Counted from the first letter of the stretch, positions 9,614 through 19,518 are shown. The stretch is 64,000 nt of DNA from Metasolibacillus fluoroglycofenilyticus (GCF_003049645.1 NZ_PYWK01000001.1:868001-932000), one strand, 5' to 3'. Notes: generated from the letters alone by a model not told the origin. A program made the numbers and translations.

Positions 9614-10998
9614 TGACGACTAATTTAACGCCAAGACAAATTACTGAGCACTTGAATCGATACATCGTTGGACAAAATGAGGCAAAGCGTGCAGTAGCTA
9701 TTGCGCTTCGTAATCGCTATCGTCGCTCTTTGTTGAATGATGAAATGAAAAATGAAATTATCCCAAAGAACATTTTAATGATTGGTCCAACAGGTGTTGG
9801 GAAAACTGAAATCGCAAGGCGCATTGCCAAATTAACGAAAGCGCCGTTTATTAAAGTAGAGGCGACGAAGTTTACAGAAGTAGGCTATGTAGGTCGCGAT
9901 GTAGAATCAATGGTTCGCGATTTAGTTGAAGCTTCTTTGCGTCTTGTCAAAGAAGAAATGCTTGCTACAGTTCAAGATGAGGCAGAAAAGCTAGCAAATC
10001 AAGCAATTGTTAAATTGCTTGCACCTTCAAAAAAGAAAGCGAAAGCGCAGCAAAACCCATGGGAAATGCTTTTTGGACAAAAGCCAGAGCAGGCGGAAGA
10101 TGAAAATTCGACGGAAGAAGCGGAGGTTCGCTCACGCCGTAGTCAAATTGCAGCAGATTTAGCAGAGGGGAAGCTTGAAAATCAATGGGTAACAATCGAA
10201 GTAACTGAGCAGGCAGCACCGTTACTTGATATGCCTGGTATGGAAATGCAGATGAGTGGCATGCAAGATATGTTGACCAATTTAATGCCTAAGAAAACGA
10301 AGAAGCGAAAGGTGCAGGTAAAAGACGCACGTCGCATTTTAGCGTTAGAGGAGGCAAACAAATTAATTGATACGGATGAGTTAACTGCCGAAGCAATTCA
10401 TCGAGCTGAGCAGACAGGTATTATCTTTATTGATGAAATTGATAAAATTGCGAGTAAGGATAGCGGTTCCTCAGCGAATGTTTCACGTGAGGGAGTGCAA
10501 CGTGATATTTTACCAATCGTTGAAGGCTCTACAGTAACAACAAAATATGGTCCTGTAAAAACGGATTATATTTTATTTGTAGCGGCTGGTGCATTCCATA
10601 TGTCCAAACCGAGCGATTTAATACCTGAGCTACAAGGGCGCTTCCCAATTCGTGTAGAACTTGAGAAGCTGACAAAGGCTGACTTTGTACGTATTTTACA
10701 GGAGCCGGACCAATCGCTTATTTTACAATATAAAGCCCTTTTAGAAACGGAAGCTGTCACGATTGACTTTTCGGAGGATGCAATCGATCGCATAGCCGAA
10801 ATTGCAACGGAAGTAAATCAAGAAACGGATAATATTGGTGCTAGACGTTTGCATACAATTTTAGAGCGCCTATTAGAAGAGCTCTCCTTCGAAGCATCAG
10901 AAATTGCACCAGCGCATATTGAGATAACACCAGCCTATGTCGATCAGAAATTAGGCAATATCGTAAAAAATAAAGACTTGTCACAATTTATTTTATAG
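9613..10998 (+). CDS. hslU: HslUV protease ATPase subunit HslU (ClpY/CodX)
   Basis: 461 residues. AAA+ ATPase with Walker A GPTGVGKT at 58-65, the GYVGRDVE pore loop soon after, an intermediate (I) domain of about residues 110-240 rich in Lys/Glu/Met, then Walker [12 protein letters not shown] and the sensor region around FPIRVEL. It unfolds substrates and feeds them into HslV. The short C-terminal tail ends in a hydrophobic residue (Leu), as expected for insertion into HslV pockets. codY follows after a 107-base spacer that may hold its own promoter. Confidence 0.96.
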   Translation: MTTNLTPRQITEHLNRYIVGQNEAKRAVAIALRNRYRRSLLNDEMKNEIIPKNILMIGPTGVGKTEIARRIAKLTKAPFIKVEATKFTEVGYVGRDVESMVRDLVEASLRLVKEEMLATVQDEAEKLANQAIVKLLAPSKKKAKAQQNPWEMLFGQKPEQAEDENSTEEAEVRSRRSQIAADLAEGKLENQWVTIEVTEQAAPLLDMPGMEMQMSGMQDMLTNLMPKKTKKRKVQVKDARRILALEEANKLIDTDELTAEAIHRAEQTGIIFIDEIDKIASKDSGSSANVSREGVQRDILPIVEGSTVTTKYGPVKTDYILFVAAGAFHMSKPSDLIPELQGRFPIRVELEKLTKADFVRILQEPDQSLILQYKALLETEAVTIDFSEDAIDRIAEIATEVNQETDNIGARRLHTILERLLEELSFEASEIAPAHIEITPAYVDQKLGNIVKNKDLSQFIL

Positions 10999-11105
10999 AT
11001 AACAATTGCTGTAAAGAACTTTACAATATAGATAATTGCTATAAATTATAAAAACCTTTAGAATATTACGTAAATAGAGAAATAGCCTTAGGAGGACTAT
11101 AAAAA

Positions 11106-11885
11106 ATGAATTTATTATCAAAAACAAGAAAAATTAATGCACTGCTACAAGCTTCTGCTGGTAAGCCAGTAAATTTCAAAGAAATGGCAGATACATTAGG
11201 CGATATTATCGATTCTAACGTCTTTATTGTTAGTCGTAAAGGCAAGCTTTTAGGTCTATCAATCCATCAACAAATCGAAAATGAGCGCATGAAGAAAATG
11301 TTTGCAGAGCGTCAATTCCCAGAAGAATATACGCAAAACCTTTTTAACATCACAGAAACGTCGCCAAACTTAGATATTAACAATCAACATACGGCATTCC
11401 CAGTTGAAAATAAAGATTTATTTGCTTCTGGCTTAACGACAATTGTGCCGATTATTGGCGGTGGTGAGCGCCTAGGCACACTAATTCTTGCTCGTATTAA
11501 CGATGAATTTAACGATGATGACTTAATTTTAGCGGAGTACGGTGCAACTGTAGTTGGCATGGAAATTTTACGTGAAAAAGCTGAGGTTATTGAGGAAGAG
11601 GCTCGCTCGAAAGCTGTTGTACAAATGGCGATTAATTCATTATCATACTCTGAGCTTGAAGCAATTGAGCATATTTTTGAGGAGTTAGATGGTCATGAAG
11701 GGTTACTTGTAGCTTCAAAAATTGCAGACCGTGTGGGGATTACGCGTTCGGTTATTGTTAACGCATTACGTAAGTTAGAGTCTGCTGGAGTAATCGAATC
11801 TCGTTCACTTGGGATGAAAGGCACTTATATTAAAGTGTTAAATGATAAATTTTTAGTAGCATTAGCTGAAATCAAAATGAAGTAA
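11106..11885 (+). CDS. codY: GTP- and branched-chain amino acid-sensing pleiotropic repressor CodY
   Basis: 259 residues, the standard length. The N-terminal GAF domain (to ~155) binds Ile/Leu/Val. The C-terminal winged helix-turn-helix is in [23 protein letters not shown] (residues ~206-228, shown here in part). It represses stationary-phase and nutrient genes and in B. subtilis also affects the fla/che operon, which starts about 350 bases downstream here. The ribosome site is TAGGAGG. A strong terminator at 11892 ends the unit. I saw no good match to the CodY box in the spacer before flgB. Confidence 0.97.
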   Translation: MNLLSKTRKINALLQASAGKPVNFKEMADTLGDIIDSNVFIVSRKGKLLGLSIHQQIENERMKKMFAERQFPEEYTQNLFNITETSPNLDINNQHTAFPVENKDLFASGLTTIVPIIGGGERLGTLILARINDEFNDDDLILAEYGATVVGMEILREKAEVIEEEARSKAVVQMAINSLSYSELEAIEHIFEELDGHEGLLVASKIADRVGITRSVIVNALRKLESAGVIESRSLGMKGTYIKVLNDKFLVALAEIKMK

Positions 11886-11891
11886 TTGTAA

Positions 11892-11928
11892 AAAGGTCTT
11901 GTGGCAAACCCATAAGACCTTTTTTTCA
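11892..11928 (+). terminator. terminator after codY
   Basis: 13-bp stem AAAGGTCTTGTGG (11892-11904) with CCATAAGACCTTT (11910-11922, one G-T pair) and a 7-T tail. It isolates codY from the flagellar operon. Confidence 0.92.
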
Positions 11929-12029
11929 CTTAGTCCAAACAGTCTGGTACAAAAAATGGGTTTTTTGGTTTAGATTTCGTTGAGAGGTTAGCGATACATA
12001 ATGTGTTTTTTGATAAAATTTGTAGAACC

Positions 12030-12058
12030 TTGACAATAAAATATCATTTTCAAATAAA
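12030..12058 (+). promoter_or_regulatory. candidate sigma-A promoter of the fla/che operon
   Basis: A perfect -35 TTGACA (12030-12035) is followed after 17 bases by a weak -10, AATAAA (12053-12058). It is the best sigma-A-like candidate in the 300-base codY-flgB spacer. A weaker GCGATAC at about 11991, with a T-rich element upstream, faintly recalls the SigD consensus but is not good enough to call. Start-site mapping would decide. Confidence 0.4.
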
Positions 12059-12093
12059 TGCCATTGCTAATCTTCGACAAGGGAGAGAAGAAA

Positions 12094-12144
12094 ATGGAAC
12101 AAAATAGTTCTTATAGACTATCTAAAAAAGCTAAAAGACAATAG
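12094..12144 (+). CDS. possible 16-residue leader peptide ahead of flgB
   Basis: ATG at 12094 with a good ribosome site (AAGGGAGAG, 12079-12087) opens a 16-codon frame ending in TAG. The product is short and basic (C-terminal KKAKRQ). It is within the probable fla/che leader about 90 bases before flgB. It may be a real small peptide, a translation-dependent regulator, or chance. No homologue is claimed. Confidence 0.25.
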   Translation: MEQNSSYRLSKKAKRQ

Positions 12145-12234
12145 ACACTATGGATTAACTTAATTACAATTAAACTAATAACACCTATATCGAAATGTGA
12201 CGAATACCCTATATATATAAAAGAGGTGAATGGC

Positions 12235-12627
12235 TTGGATTTATTCGGAGGAACAATTCGCAATTTAGAAAACGGTCTTTCATATGCAACTTTAAAACAT
12301 AAAACAATCGCTAATAATATAGCGAATGTCGATACGCCAAATTATAAGGCGAAAGATGTAAGCTTTAAAAGCATGCTAGAGGATGCAAGGCATGCAACAA
12401 TTGCCGCAAATAAAAATGATATTCGTCATTATGATTTTCAGTTTAAGCAATTTGAATCAGGTGTATTTGATTACGCAAATTTACGTGCTCGTCATAATGG
12501 CAATGGTGTAAATATGGATGCAGAGCAAGCGAAATTAGCTGAAAATACAATTTACTACAACGCGCTTATAGACCGCGTGAACGGAAAGCTAAATACATTA
12601 AATACAGTCATTAAAGGAGGGAAATAA
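12235..12627 (+). CDS. flgB: flagellar basal-body rod protein FlgB
   Basis: About 130 residues. The N-terminal rod signature is NNIANVDTPNYKAK, and the C-terminal helix (AENTIYYNALIDRVNGKL) pairs with it in the rod. A TTG at 12235 is preferred as start: AGAGGTG (12222-12228) lies 6 bases before it, whereas the in-frame GTG at 12226 sits inside that ribosome site. The protein would begin MDLFGG, similar to B. subtilis FlgB. First gene of the fla/che operon; forms the proximal rod with FlgC. flgC starts 2 bases after the stop. Confidence 0.93.
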   Translation: MDLFGGTIRNLENGLSYATLKHKTIANNIANVDTPNYKAKDVSFKSMLEDARHATIAANKNDIRHYDFQFKQFESGVFDYANLRARHNGNGVNMDAEQAKLAENTIYYNALIDRVNGKLNTLNTVIKGGK

Positions 12628-12629
12628 GT

Positions 12630-13091
12630 ATGACAATTTTTCATAGCATGAATACAACGGCCTCCGCTTTAACCGCACAACGCCTCCGTATGGATGTTAT
12701 TTCTTCCAATATGGCTAATATGGATACGACACGCGCTAAACAAGTAAATGGTGAATGGGAGCCGTACCGCCGTAAAACAGTTACTTTAACAGCACAAGAA
12801 GGGCAATTTTCCAACTTCCTAAATGTAGCGATGGGGAAAACGACGAAGCAAGGTGTCGGAAATGGTGTGAAAGTATCACAAATTAAAGAGGATAACGAAA
12901 CGCCATTTAAGCTTGTCTATGATCCGACACATATCGACGCAGACGAAAATGGCTATGTAAGAATGGCGAATGTAGATCCGTTAAAAGAAATGGTCGATTT
13001 AATCTCGGCAACACGCTCCTATGAAGCAAACATAACAGTATTCAATGCCAATAAATCGATGTTGACAAAAGCTTTAGAAATAGGTAAATAA
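12630..13091 (+). CDS. flgC: flagellar basal-body rod protein FlgC
   Basis: 153 residues. It has the rod/hook N-terminal signature (SSNMANMDTTRAK near residue 30) and the C-terminal MVDLISATRSYEANITVFNANK motif typical of FlgC. Proximal rod component, exported by the flagellar type III system. AAGGAGG is about 10 bases before the ATG. Followed by fliE after 26 bases. Confidence 0.95.
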   Translation: MTIFHSMNTTASALTAQRLRMDVISSNMANMDTTRAKQVNGEWEPYRRKTVTLTAQEGQFSNFLNVAMGKTTKQGVGNGVKVSQIKEDNETPFKLVYDPTHIDADENGYVRMANVDPLKEMVDLISATRSYEANITVFNANKSMLTKALEIGK

Positions 13092-13117
13092 CGTATTGGA
13101 AGGAAAGGTGATAAAAT

Positions 13118-13423
13118 ATGGCGATTAATTCTATATCGATGCTTACTCCAACGCAAGGCTTACAAGAAACAAATAAGCTTACTGCAACACCTTATGAAGC
13201 ACAGCAAAACTTTGCTGCAACATTGAAAGAAGCCATTGCACAAGTGAATGAACAACAAATCCAATCTGACACGATGACAAATAAGTTGATTAATGGTGGC
13301 AATGTGGATTTACACGAGGTAATGATTACTGCACAAAAGGCGAGCATTACACTAAATGCGACAATTGAAATTCGTAATAAAGCGGTTGAGGCATACCAAG
13401 AAATTATGCGAATGAGTGTATAA
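13118..13423 (+). CDS. fliE: flagellar hook-basal body complex protein FliE
   Basis: 101 residues. The C-terminal half carries the FliE signature: VDLHEVMITAQKASITLNATIEIRNK and the YQEIMRMSV end. It forms the junction between the MS ring (FliF) and the rod. Ribosome site GGAAAGGTG just upstream. The next gene, fliF, is separated by a 280-base spacer that carries an R1 repeat, unlike the compact arrangement expected inside this operon. Confidence 0.95.
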   Translation: MAINSISMLTPTQGLQETNKLTATPYEAQQNFAATLKEAIAQVNEQQIQSDTMTNKLINGGNVDLHEVMITAQKASITLNATIEIRNKAVEAYQEIMRMSV

Positions 13424-13429
13424 TGAACG

Positions 13430-13669
13430 GTTACAGCGAAGCGAATTTATTTTGATTCAGCAGAATTTTTTGTGCCAAAAAAGCGAGGCATCAGGTACAT
13501 AAGGTTTCAACTTCTATGGCTACGAGAATAGCACATTCTTTATTTAGCTGGTACTTAAAGTCTCGCTGAATCAAGCTAAAGCCTCTGGCGAATGTCGTAG
13601 ATTATAAAGAGTTGGTTTTAACCCGCGCTCGAAAAATCTGCCTAAAGATTAGCCAGCCAAGGTGTAATT
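13430..13669 (+). repeat. R1 repeat, copy 2, inside the fla/che operon
   Basis: A non-coding block between fliE and fliF that matches R1 copy 3 (49729-49996) in order: AGCGAGGCATCAGGTA versus AGCAAGGCAACAGGTA, then GCCTCTGGCGAATGTCGTAGATT versus GCCTCCGGCGGATGTTGCAGATT, then GCTCGAAAAATCT and GGTGTAATT. An 8-bp perfect inverted pair GATTCAGC (13454-13461)/GCTGAATC (13565-13572) encloses the centre, with nested AGCGAG/CTCGCT. It would be transcribed as a folded spacer RNA. The copy is diverged, so the insertion is old. Confidence 0.65.
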
Positions 13670-13703
13670 AATTATAGCATTCACTATTACCGGAGGATTC
13701 ATA

Positions 13704-15299
13704 ATGAATGAACGACTGACAAAAATAAAAAGCGATTCGACCAATTTTTGGTCGAGTCGTACAAAAAAACAAAAAGGTGCAATGTTCGGCGCACTTGTTG
13801 CAATCATTGTATTTGCAAGTGTGCTTACATATTTTTCAACACGTACAGAAATGGTTCCGATGTATACGAACCTATCACAGTCCGAAGTTGGAAAAATTAA
13901 AGATGTTTTAGATGCGCAAGGAGTTACATACGAAATCGCAGCGGGTGGCACTAATATTTTAGTGCCAGCAAAGCAAGCTGATTCATTGAAAGTATCATTA
14001 GCAAATCAAGGCTTTCCGCAATCAGGTGGCATTAGCACCTCGTTTTTTGCAGAAAACGCAGGATTCGGGATGACGGAAAATGAGTTCGATGTTTTAAAGC
14101 TTGCTGCAACGCAAACCGAAATTGCGAATTTATTAAAACAGTTTGATGGTGTCAATAATGCTGTCGTACAAATTTCCATGCCAAAGCAAGGTGTCTTTTT
14201 GCAGGATGGGCTAGGAGAAGCAAAGGCTGCGGTCATGCTAGAAACAGCACCGGGGCAGCAGTTTACAGATGCTCAAATTAAAACATTATATAGTTTAGTA
14301 GAAAAGAGCATTCCGAATTTAACGACAGATAATATTCAAATTACGAATCAGTATGCAGAGCATTACGATTTGGATGCTGCGGTATCTGGCGGTGGCTCTG
14401 TAGCTACTGTTGATGGACAGATGCAAATAAAGAAAACAATTGAGCGTGACTTGCAGCGTCAAGTTCAAAATATGCTCGGCACATTAATGGGGCAGGATAA
14501 AGTGCTTGTATCTGTCACGACAGATATTGACTTTAAACAGGAAAATCGACAAGAAAACTTAGTGCTACCTGTTGATGAAGAAAATATGTCGGGAATTGCG
14601 ATTAGTGCCCAACGTATTACAGAAACCTATACAGGTTCGGGGGCTACGGCTACAGGAACACCTGAAGCAGGTCAAGTGACAGATAATTTCACTGATTATG
14701 TAGAGGGTGCTGTTGGCGATGGTGAGTATGAACGAATGGAAGAAACAATTAACAATGACGTCAATCGCATTCGTAAAGAAATTCATGAGAGTCCCTATAA
14801 AATTCGTGATATTGGTATTCAGGTGATGGTGGAGCCACCGAACCCAGAGGACTTATCCTCATTATCAGAAGAAGCACGTGCAGATATTGAGCAATTTTTA
14901 ACGTCGATTGTTCGTACAACGCTTGATAAAGAGGCTGCTGGTGACTTAACGAACGAAGCAATCGCTAATAAAATTGTTGTATCTGTACAACCGTTCTTCG
15001 GTAAGGATGTTGCGGCAGATACAGAAGCAACTGCCATTCCTTGGTGGATTTGGGTAATTGGTGGGGTGTTATTAGTTGCAATTTTACTGCTCGTATTCTT
15101 TATTCTACGTTCACGTAAGCGTAGAGAGGAAGAGGAGCTATCAGCAATTGGTGAACAGCAGGAAAAAATCATTGTTGAAGATATTGCAGAAGAAAAAGAA
15201 ACAGAAGCTACAGTACGTCGTAAGCAATTAGAAAAAATGGCGAAAGACAAGCCAGATGATTTTGCTAAGTTGTTGCGTAGCTGGATTGCTGAGGATTAA
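13704..15299 (+). CDS. fliF: flagellar MS-ring protein FliF
   Basis: 531 residues. One membrane segment near residues 26-44 (GAMFGALVAIIVFASVLTYF), periplasm-facing (outer-face) ring-building motifs, then a second membrane segment near 448-468 (IPWWIWVIGGVLLVAILLLV) and a charged cytoplasmic tail (LEKMAKDKPDDFAKLLRSWI) that binds FliG. It forms the MS ring in the cell membrane, the base for export gate and motor. The start has GGAGGATTC just upstream. fliG follows after 14 bases. Confidence 0.96.
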   Translation: MNERLTKIKSDSTNFWSSRTKKQKGAMFGALVAIIVFASVLTYFSTRTEMVPMYTNLSQSEVGKIKDVLDAQGVTYEIAAGGTNILVPAKQADSLKVSLANQGFPQSGGISTSFFAENAGFGMTENEFDVLKLAATQTEIANLLKQFDGVNNAVVQISMPKQGVFLQDGLGEAKAAVMLETAPGQQFTDAQIKTLYSLVEKSIPNLTTDNIQITNQYAEHYDLDAAVSGGGSVATVDGQMQIKKTIERDLQRQVQNMLGTLMGQDKVLVSVTTDIDFKQENRQENLVLPVDEENMSGIAISAQRITETYTGSGATATGTPEAGQVTDNFTDYVEGAVGDGEYERMEETINNDVNRIRKEIHESPYKIRDIGIQVMVEPPNPEDLSSLSEEARADIEQFLTSIVRTTLDKEAAGDLTNEAIANKIVVSVQPFFGKDVAADTEATAIPWWIWVIGGVLLVAILLLVFFILRSRKRREEEELSAIGEQQEKIIVEDIAEEKETEATVRRKQLEKMAKDKPDDFAKLLRSWIAED

Positions 15300-15313
15300 T
15301 TAGGGGGTTGGCT

Positions 15314-16327
15314 ATGTCTAAGAGAGATAAGGAATTAACAGGAAAGCAAAAAGCTGCCCTACTTTTAATTTCACTAGGACCAGAGGTGTCAGCTTCAGTA
15401 TATAAGCATTTAAGCGAGGAAGAGATTGAACGCTTAACATTAGAAATTTCAAGTGTGAAAAAAGTAGAAGCAAATGTCAAAGAAGAGATTATTGAGGAAT
15501 TCCATAATATCGCATTAGCGCAAGATTATATTACACAGGGTGGTATTGGCTACGCAAAAACAGTTTTAGAAAAAGCGTTGGGCAGCGACCAAGCACAGGC
15601 CATTTTAAACCGCCTAACGTCATCATTACAAGTAAGACCATTTGATTTTGCGCGCAAAGCAGACCCAGCTCAAATTTTTAACTTTATTCAAAATGAGCAT
15701 CCACAAACGATTGCGCTAATTTTATCTTATTTAGAGCCTGGGCAGGCAGGTGTCATCTTATCGTCATTACCGCAGGAAGTTCAGGCAGATATCGCTAAGC
15801 GTATTGCTGTAATGGATTCGACATCACCGGAAGTAATTAGTGAAATTGAATCTGTTTTAGAGCGTAAGCTATCCTCTACTGTGACGCAGGATTACACTGA
15901 AACAGGTGGCGTTGACGCAGTTGTTGAAGTGCTTAGCGGGGTTGATCGCCAAACAGAAAAAACAATCTTGGATGCACTCGAAATTCAAGATCCAGAGCTG
16001 GCAGAGGAAATCAAGAAGCGCATGTTCGTATTCGAAGACATTGTTACGCTTGATAATCGCTCAATTCAACGTGTTATTCGCGACTGTGAAAATGAAGATT
16101 TACTATTATCGATGAAAGTATCATCTGATGAAGTAAAAGATATTATTTTCCGCAATATGTCACAGCGTATGGCAGATACATTTAAAGAAGAAATGGAAAT
16201 TATGGGACCGGTGCGTTTAAGAGATGTAGAGGATGCACAGTCTCGCATCGTTGCTGTTATTAGACGTTTAGAAGACGCAGGAGAAATCATTATAGCTCGT
16301 GGTGGAGGGGATGACGTCATTGTCTAG
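15314..16327 (+). CDS. fliG: flagellar motor switch protein FliG
   Basis: 337 residues from ATG 15314. A TTG at 15308 is in frame but directly abuts the AGGGGG ribosome site, so the ATG fits better. Start is MSKRDKELTGKQKAALLL, like other Bacilli. The middle domain has the EHPQTIAL motif and the C-terminal domain has the charged torque helix (RVIRDCENEDLLLSMK). It couples the stator to the MS ring and C ring. The 3' end overlaps the fliH start by 8 bases if fliH uses its TTG. Confidence 0.96.
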   Translation: MSKRDKELTGKQKAALLLISLGPEVSASVYKHLSEEEIERLTLEISSVKKVEANVKEEIIEEFHNIALAQDYITQGGIGYAKTVLEKALGSDQAQAILNRLTSSLQVRPFDFARKADPAQIFNFIQNEHPQTIALILSYLEPGQAGVILSSLPQEVQADIAKRIAVMDSTSPEVISEIESVLERKLSSTVTQDYTETGGVDAVVEVLSGVDRQTEKTILDALEIQDPELAEEIKKRMFVFEDIVTLDNRSIQRVIRDCENEDLLLSMKVSSDEVKDIIFRNMSQRMADTFKEEMEIMGPVRLRDVEDAQSRIVAVIRRLEDAGEIIIARGGGDDVIV

Positions 16328-17111
16328 AATTATTCGCTCTATACAAGCACAGTCAACTGAAGCGGAGCAAGGTGTTAAAATTGAAATAAAGGATTTTTTT
16401 CAACCGACCGTTTTTCAAGCAAACAATGAAATCGAAGAGCTCGAGAATCTAACATTAGAAGATATTCATGCAGAGCGAGAAATGTATTTAGAAGAGGCAA
16501 GACAACAAATCGAATTGGAACGTCAACAGCTAGAGCAATATCGTGACGAACAATTGCAAGCCATTGAGCAATTGAAGCAAATTTGGCAGGAAGAGAAGCT
16601 TATGCTAGAGCAGCAGGCCCATGAGGAGGGTTTTGCTGCTGGCTATGAGGAAGGTATTCAAAAAGCAAATGCAGCAATGGAGCATTCGCTGCAAATTGCC
16701 AACAAGACGATTGAACAAGCGCAGCAAAATGTGGAAAAGTATATCGATGACCAAGAGTTTGTTGTGCTTGAACTAGCTTTAACTGCGGCTGAACGCATTA
16801 TTGGTGTGGCATTAGAACGAGATAATGAATTATTTACTGAAATCATAAAACGCGGCTTAAAAGAGGCGCGGGAAATGAAGGAAATAAAAATTTATGTAGC
16901 ACCAGCATATTATCAGCTAATTACGAAAAATCGTGACGAATTAGCTGAAATGTTCCCGCCAGATGTTCCTTTATTATTTTTTGTGAATGAAGACTTGGAA
17001 AATACCGAAAGCTATATCGAAACGAATCACGGACGTATCGTTGTGTCAATTGATGAACAGTTGAATGAACTACGTTTGAAACTAAATGAAATTTTAACAA
17101 GCAAGGACTGA
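16320..17111 (+). CDS. fliH: flagellar export ATPase regulator FliH
   Basis: About 263 residues from TTG 16320. GGAGGGG (16304-16310) lies 9 bases before this codon, while an ATG at 16311 directly abuts it and a GTG at 16299 precedes it. The product would start MSRIIRSIQAQS. A long Glu/Gln-rich coiled coil (~45-135) is followed by the FliH/V-ATPase E-like C-terminal domain (VLELALTAAERIIGVALE). It binds FliI and links it to the export gate. Overlaps fliG and is 5 bases from fliI. Confidence 0.93.
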   Translation: MSRIIRSIQAQSTEAEQGVKIEIKDFFQPTVFQANNEIEELENLTLEDIHAEREMYLEEARQQIELERQQLEQYRDEQLQAIEQLKQIWQEEKLMLEQQAHEEGFAAGYEEGIQKANAAMEHSLQIANKTIEQAQQNVEKYIDDQEFVVLELALTAAERIIGVALERDNELFTEIIKRGLKEAREMKEIKIYVAPAYYQLITKNRDELAEMFPPDVPLLFFVNEDLENTESYIETNHGRIVVSIDEQLNELRLKLNEILTSKD

Positions 17112-17116
17112 TATGG

Positions 17117-18445
17117 ATGAAGACGGCTCAATTAATTGAACATATACCCAATCTCAATACATTCAAAAAATTTGGACGAGTAACGAGAGTAGTAGGCTTA
17201 ATGATTGAGTCACGAGGCCCAGAGAGCTCCATAGGGGATGTCTGTAAAATACATGTCCAAACGATGCAGCATGGGCAGCAAACAATATTAGCTGAAGTAG
17301 TAGGCTTCAGGGATGAAATTGTTGTCCTAATGCCATTCTCCTCATTGCGTGAAATTTCAATCGGCTGTTTAGTGGAAGGGACAAGCAAGCCGTTAGAAAT
17401 AAAAGTGGGTCCAGAGCTAATTGGTAAAGTACTAGATTCGATGGGCAATCCATACGATGGCTATACATTGCCAAAAGGGCTTGTATCAGTACAAACAGAA
17501 CGACAGCCTCCTAACCCAATGACACGTCCGCCAATTAGCGAACGAATGGAAGTTGGTGTAAAGGCCATTGATGGTATGTTGACAATTGGCACTGGGCAGC
17601 GTGTAGGGATTTTTGCAGGTTCCGGTGTCGGAAAAAGTACATTGCTCGGTATGATTGCCCGAAATACAAAGGCTGACTTAAACGTTATTGCTTTAGTCGG
17701 CGAGCGTGGGCGTGAAGTTCGAGAATTTATAGAGCGAGACTTAGGTCCAGAAGGATTAAGTCGTTCAATTGTTGTTGCGGCAACAAGTGACCAACCCGCA
17801 TTGATGCGTATAAAAGCAGCATTTACAGCTACAGCAATTGCGGAATATTTCCGAGATCGAGGGATGAATGTCATGCTGATGATGGATTCGGTAACGCGTG
17901 TCGCGATGGCGCAGCGTGAAGTAGGTTTAGCAGTTGGAGAGCCACCCGCAACACGTGGCTATACCCCTTCTGTATTCGCTATTTTACCTTCTTTATTAGA
18001 GCGGACAGGGACAAATTTAAAAGGGTCTATTACAGCCTTTTATACGGTGCTAGTAGATGGTGATGACATGAATGAACCAATTGCCGATACAGTACGTGGT
18101 ATTTTAGACGGTCATATTGTTTTAGACCGTACATTAGCAAATAAAGGGCAATATCCTGCCATTAATGTGTTAAAAAGTGTTAGTCGACTAATGAACCATA
18201 TTTCAGAGCCTGAGCATGTAAAAGCAGCGGAGCGCTTACGAGAATTGTATTATACGTATGCGAAATCAGAGGATTTAATTAATATTGGCGCATATAAGCG
18301 AGGCACGTCGCGTGAAATCGACGAAGCAATCCAATATGAACCGCTCATTACAACCTATTTAAAGCAAGGCTATAAGGATTATGTGTCAATAGAGCAAGCT
18401 GTAAATGAATTAATTACTTTAGCAAATGGTGGTGTATCGTCATAA
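17117..18445 (+). CDS. fliI: flagellum-specific ATPase FliI
   Basis: 442 residues. Homologous to F1 beta subunits, with Walker A GSGVGKST at 168-175, GERGREVREF, and Walker B-like MLMMDSVTRVAMAQRE followed by GEPPATRGYTPSVFA. It energises export of rod, hook and filament subunits together with FliH and FliJ. Its stop overlaps fliJ's ATG by one base (TAATG). Confidence 0.97.
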   Translation: MKTAQLIEHIPNLNTFKKFGRVTRVVGLMIESRGPESSIGDVCKIHVQTMQHGQQTILAEVVGFRDEIVVLMPFSSLREISIGCLVEGTSKPLEIKVGPELIGKVLDSMGNPYDGYTLPKGLVSVQTERQPPNPMTRPPISERMEVGVKAIDGMLTIGTGQRVGIFAGSGVGKSTLLGMIARNTKADLNVIALVGERGREVREFIERDLGPEGLSRSIVVAATSDQPALMRIKAAFTATAIAEYFRDRGMNVMLMMDSVTRVAMAQREVGLAVGEPPATRGYTPSVFAILPSLLERTGTNLKGSITAFYTVLVDGDDMNEPIADTVRGILDGHIVLDRTLANKGQYPAINVLKSVSRLMNHISEPEHVKAAERLRELYYTYAKSEDLINIGAYKRGTSREIDEAIQYEPLITTYLKQGYKDYVSIEQAVNELITLANGGVSS

Positions 18446-18891
18446 TGCAATACACATATCGATTCGAAAAAATATTAGTAGTGCGTGAGCAGGAAAAAAA
18501 CGAATCAGAAATTGCTTACAAGGAGTCCGTGCGTGTCTTTGAAGAAGTAGCGACAAGGCTGTATGACTTATTAAAGAAAAAAGAGGATTTAATTTCTTTT
18601 CAGCAGGAGCGTTTAACAATCGGCGCTTCGATAGATGAAATTAGCCATTATGCAAACTTTATTGATAGCATGGAAAAAACGATAGCGGATGTCCAAGAAA
18701 AAGTTGTACAAGCACGTTCAAAAATGAATTGGCATGAGCAAAAATTACTGGAAAAAAATTTAGAAGTACGCAAGTTTGAAAAAATGCGTGAAAAAGATTT
18801 TGATGCCTTTAGAGAAGAGCAAAATCGCATCGAGGCAAAGCAATTAGATGAACTATCATCGCTTGCGTATAACAAGAGGGAAATCAGGTGA
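18445..18891 (+). CDS. fliJ: flagellar export chaperone-like protein FliJ
   Basis: 148 residues, almost entirely helical coiled coil with abundant Glu/Lys/Arg, and the typical FliJ start (YRFEKILVVREQEKNESE). It sits in the FliI ring like the gamma subunit of F1. Translationally coupled to fliI. The following gene starts 4 bases after its stop. Confidence 0.93.
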   Translation: MQYTYRFEKILVVREQEKNESEIAYKESVRVFEEVATRLYDLLKKKEDLISFQQERLTIGASIDEISHYANFIDSMEKTIADVQEKVVQARSKMNWHEQKLLEKNLEVRKFEKMREKDFDAFREEQNRIEAKQLDELSSLAYNKREIR

Positions 18892-18895
18892 TGTC

Positions 18896-19498
18896 ATGGC
18901 GAAAAAACAGATTGAAAACATAAATGAAGAAGAGCGTGATGACAAGAAACCGGGATTTTTTCAAAAATTCTTTATGCTGTTTATTATCCCATTGTTGTTT
19001 ACGATTACGATTGTATTAATCGTAGCATATTTCACGAACACGAATGTTTTCCAATTCGCAGATAGTATGAAAGAAAAAATTCCATTCCTTGACACAGACA
19101 AAGAGGAAGTAATAGAAAACACATCAATGACAGAACAAAAAATAGTAGCATTGCAGGCAGAGCTGCAAGAAAAAGAAGCAATTACGGCACGACTGCAATC
19201 CGAAATTGATGCTTCGAATGAAAAAAATGAAGAATTATTAATTGAGCAGGAGCGTTTATTATTTGAAATCGATAAACTAAAACGCGAGCAAGAAGAAGTG
19301 AAAAAGGACTTCCAAGAAATTTTATCTACTTTTGAAAAAATGTCTGCAAAAGCAGCGGCGCCAATTTTAATAGAAATGAACGATGAAGAGGCACTGCGAA
19401 TTATGTCAAATTTGAAGCCGGATATTTTGTCAGCTATTTTTACAAAAATGCCAGCAGCAGACGCAGCACGCTATACGGAATTACTAGCACAGCAATGA
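18896..19498 (+). CDS. ylxF: YlxF, MotE-like flagellar membrane protein
   Basis: 200 residues from ATG 18896. A frame extending upstream lies within fliJ and has no better start. One membrane segment near residues 25-46 (FMLFIIPLLFTITIVLIVAYF), then a long coiled coil (~75-145), then an MgtE-N-like helical domain (IEMNDEEALRIMSNLKPDILSAIFTKMPAADAARY). This domain order matches the MotE/YlxF family, thought to help stator or motor assembly. Same position as in B. subtilis, between fliJ and fliK. Confidence 0.88.
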   Translation: MAKKQIENINEEERDDKKPGFFQKFFMLFIIPLLFTITIVLIVAYFTNTNVFQFADSMKEKIPFLDTDKEEVIENTSMTEQKIVALQAELQEKEAITARLQSEIDASNEKNEELLIEQERLLFEIDKLKREQEEVKKDFQEILSTFEKMSAKAAAPILIEMNDEEALRIMSNLKPDILSAIFTKMPAADAARYTELLAQQ

Positions 19499-19518
19499 TT
19501 TGAAAGGGGGTGAAAAAA

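Noticed and set aside
11936-12225. CodY box or clear SigD promoter upstream of flgB
   Set aside because: I found no good match to the CodY consensus; the nearest SigD-like -10 (GCGATAC near 11991) lacks a matching upstream TAAA at the right distance.
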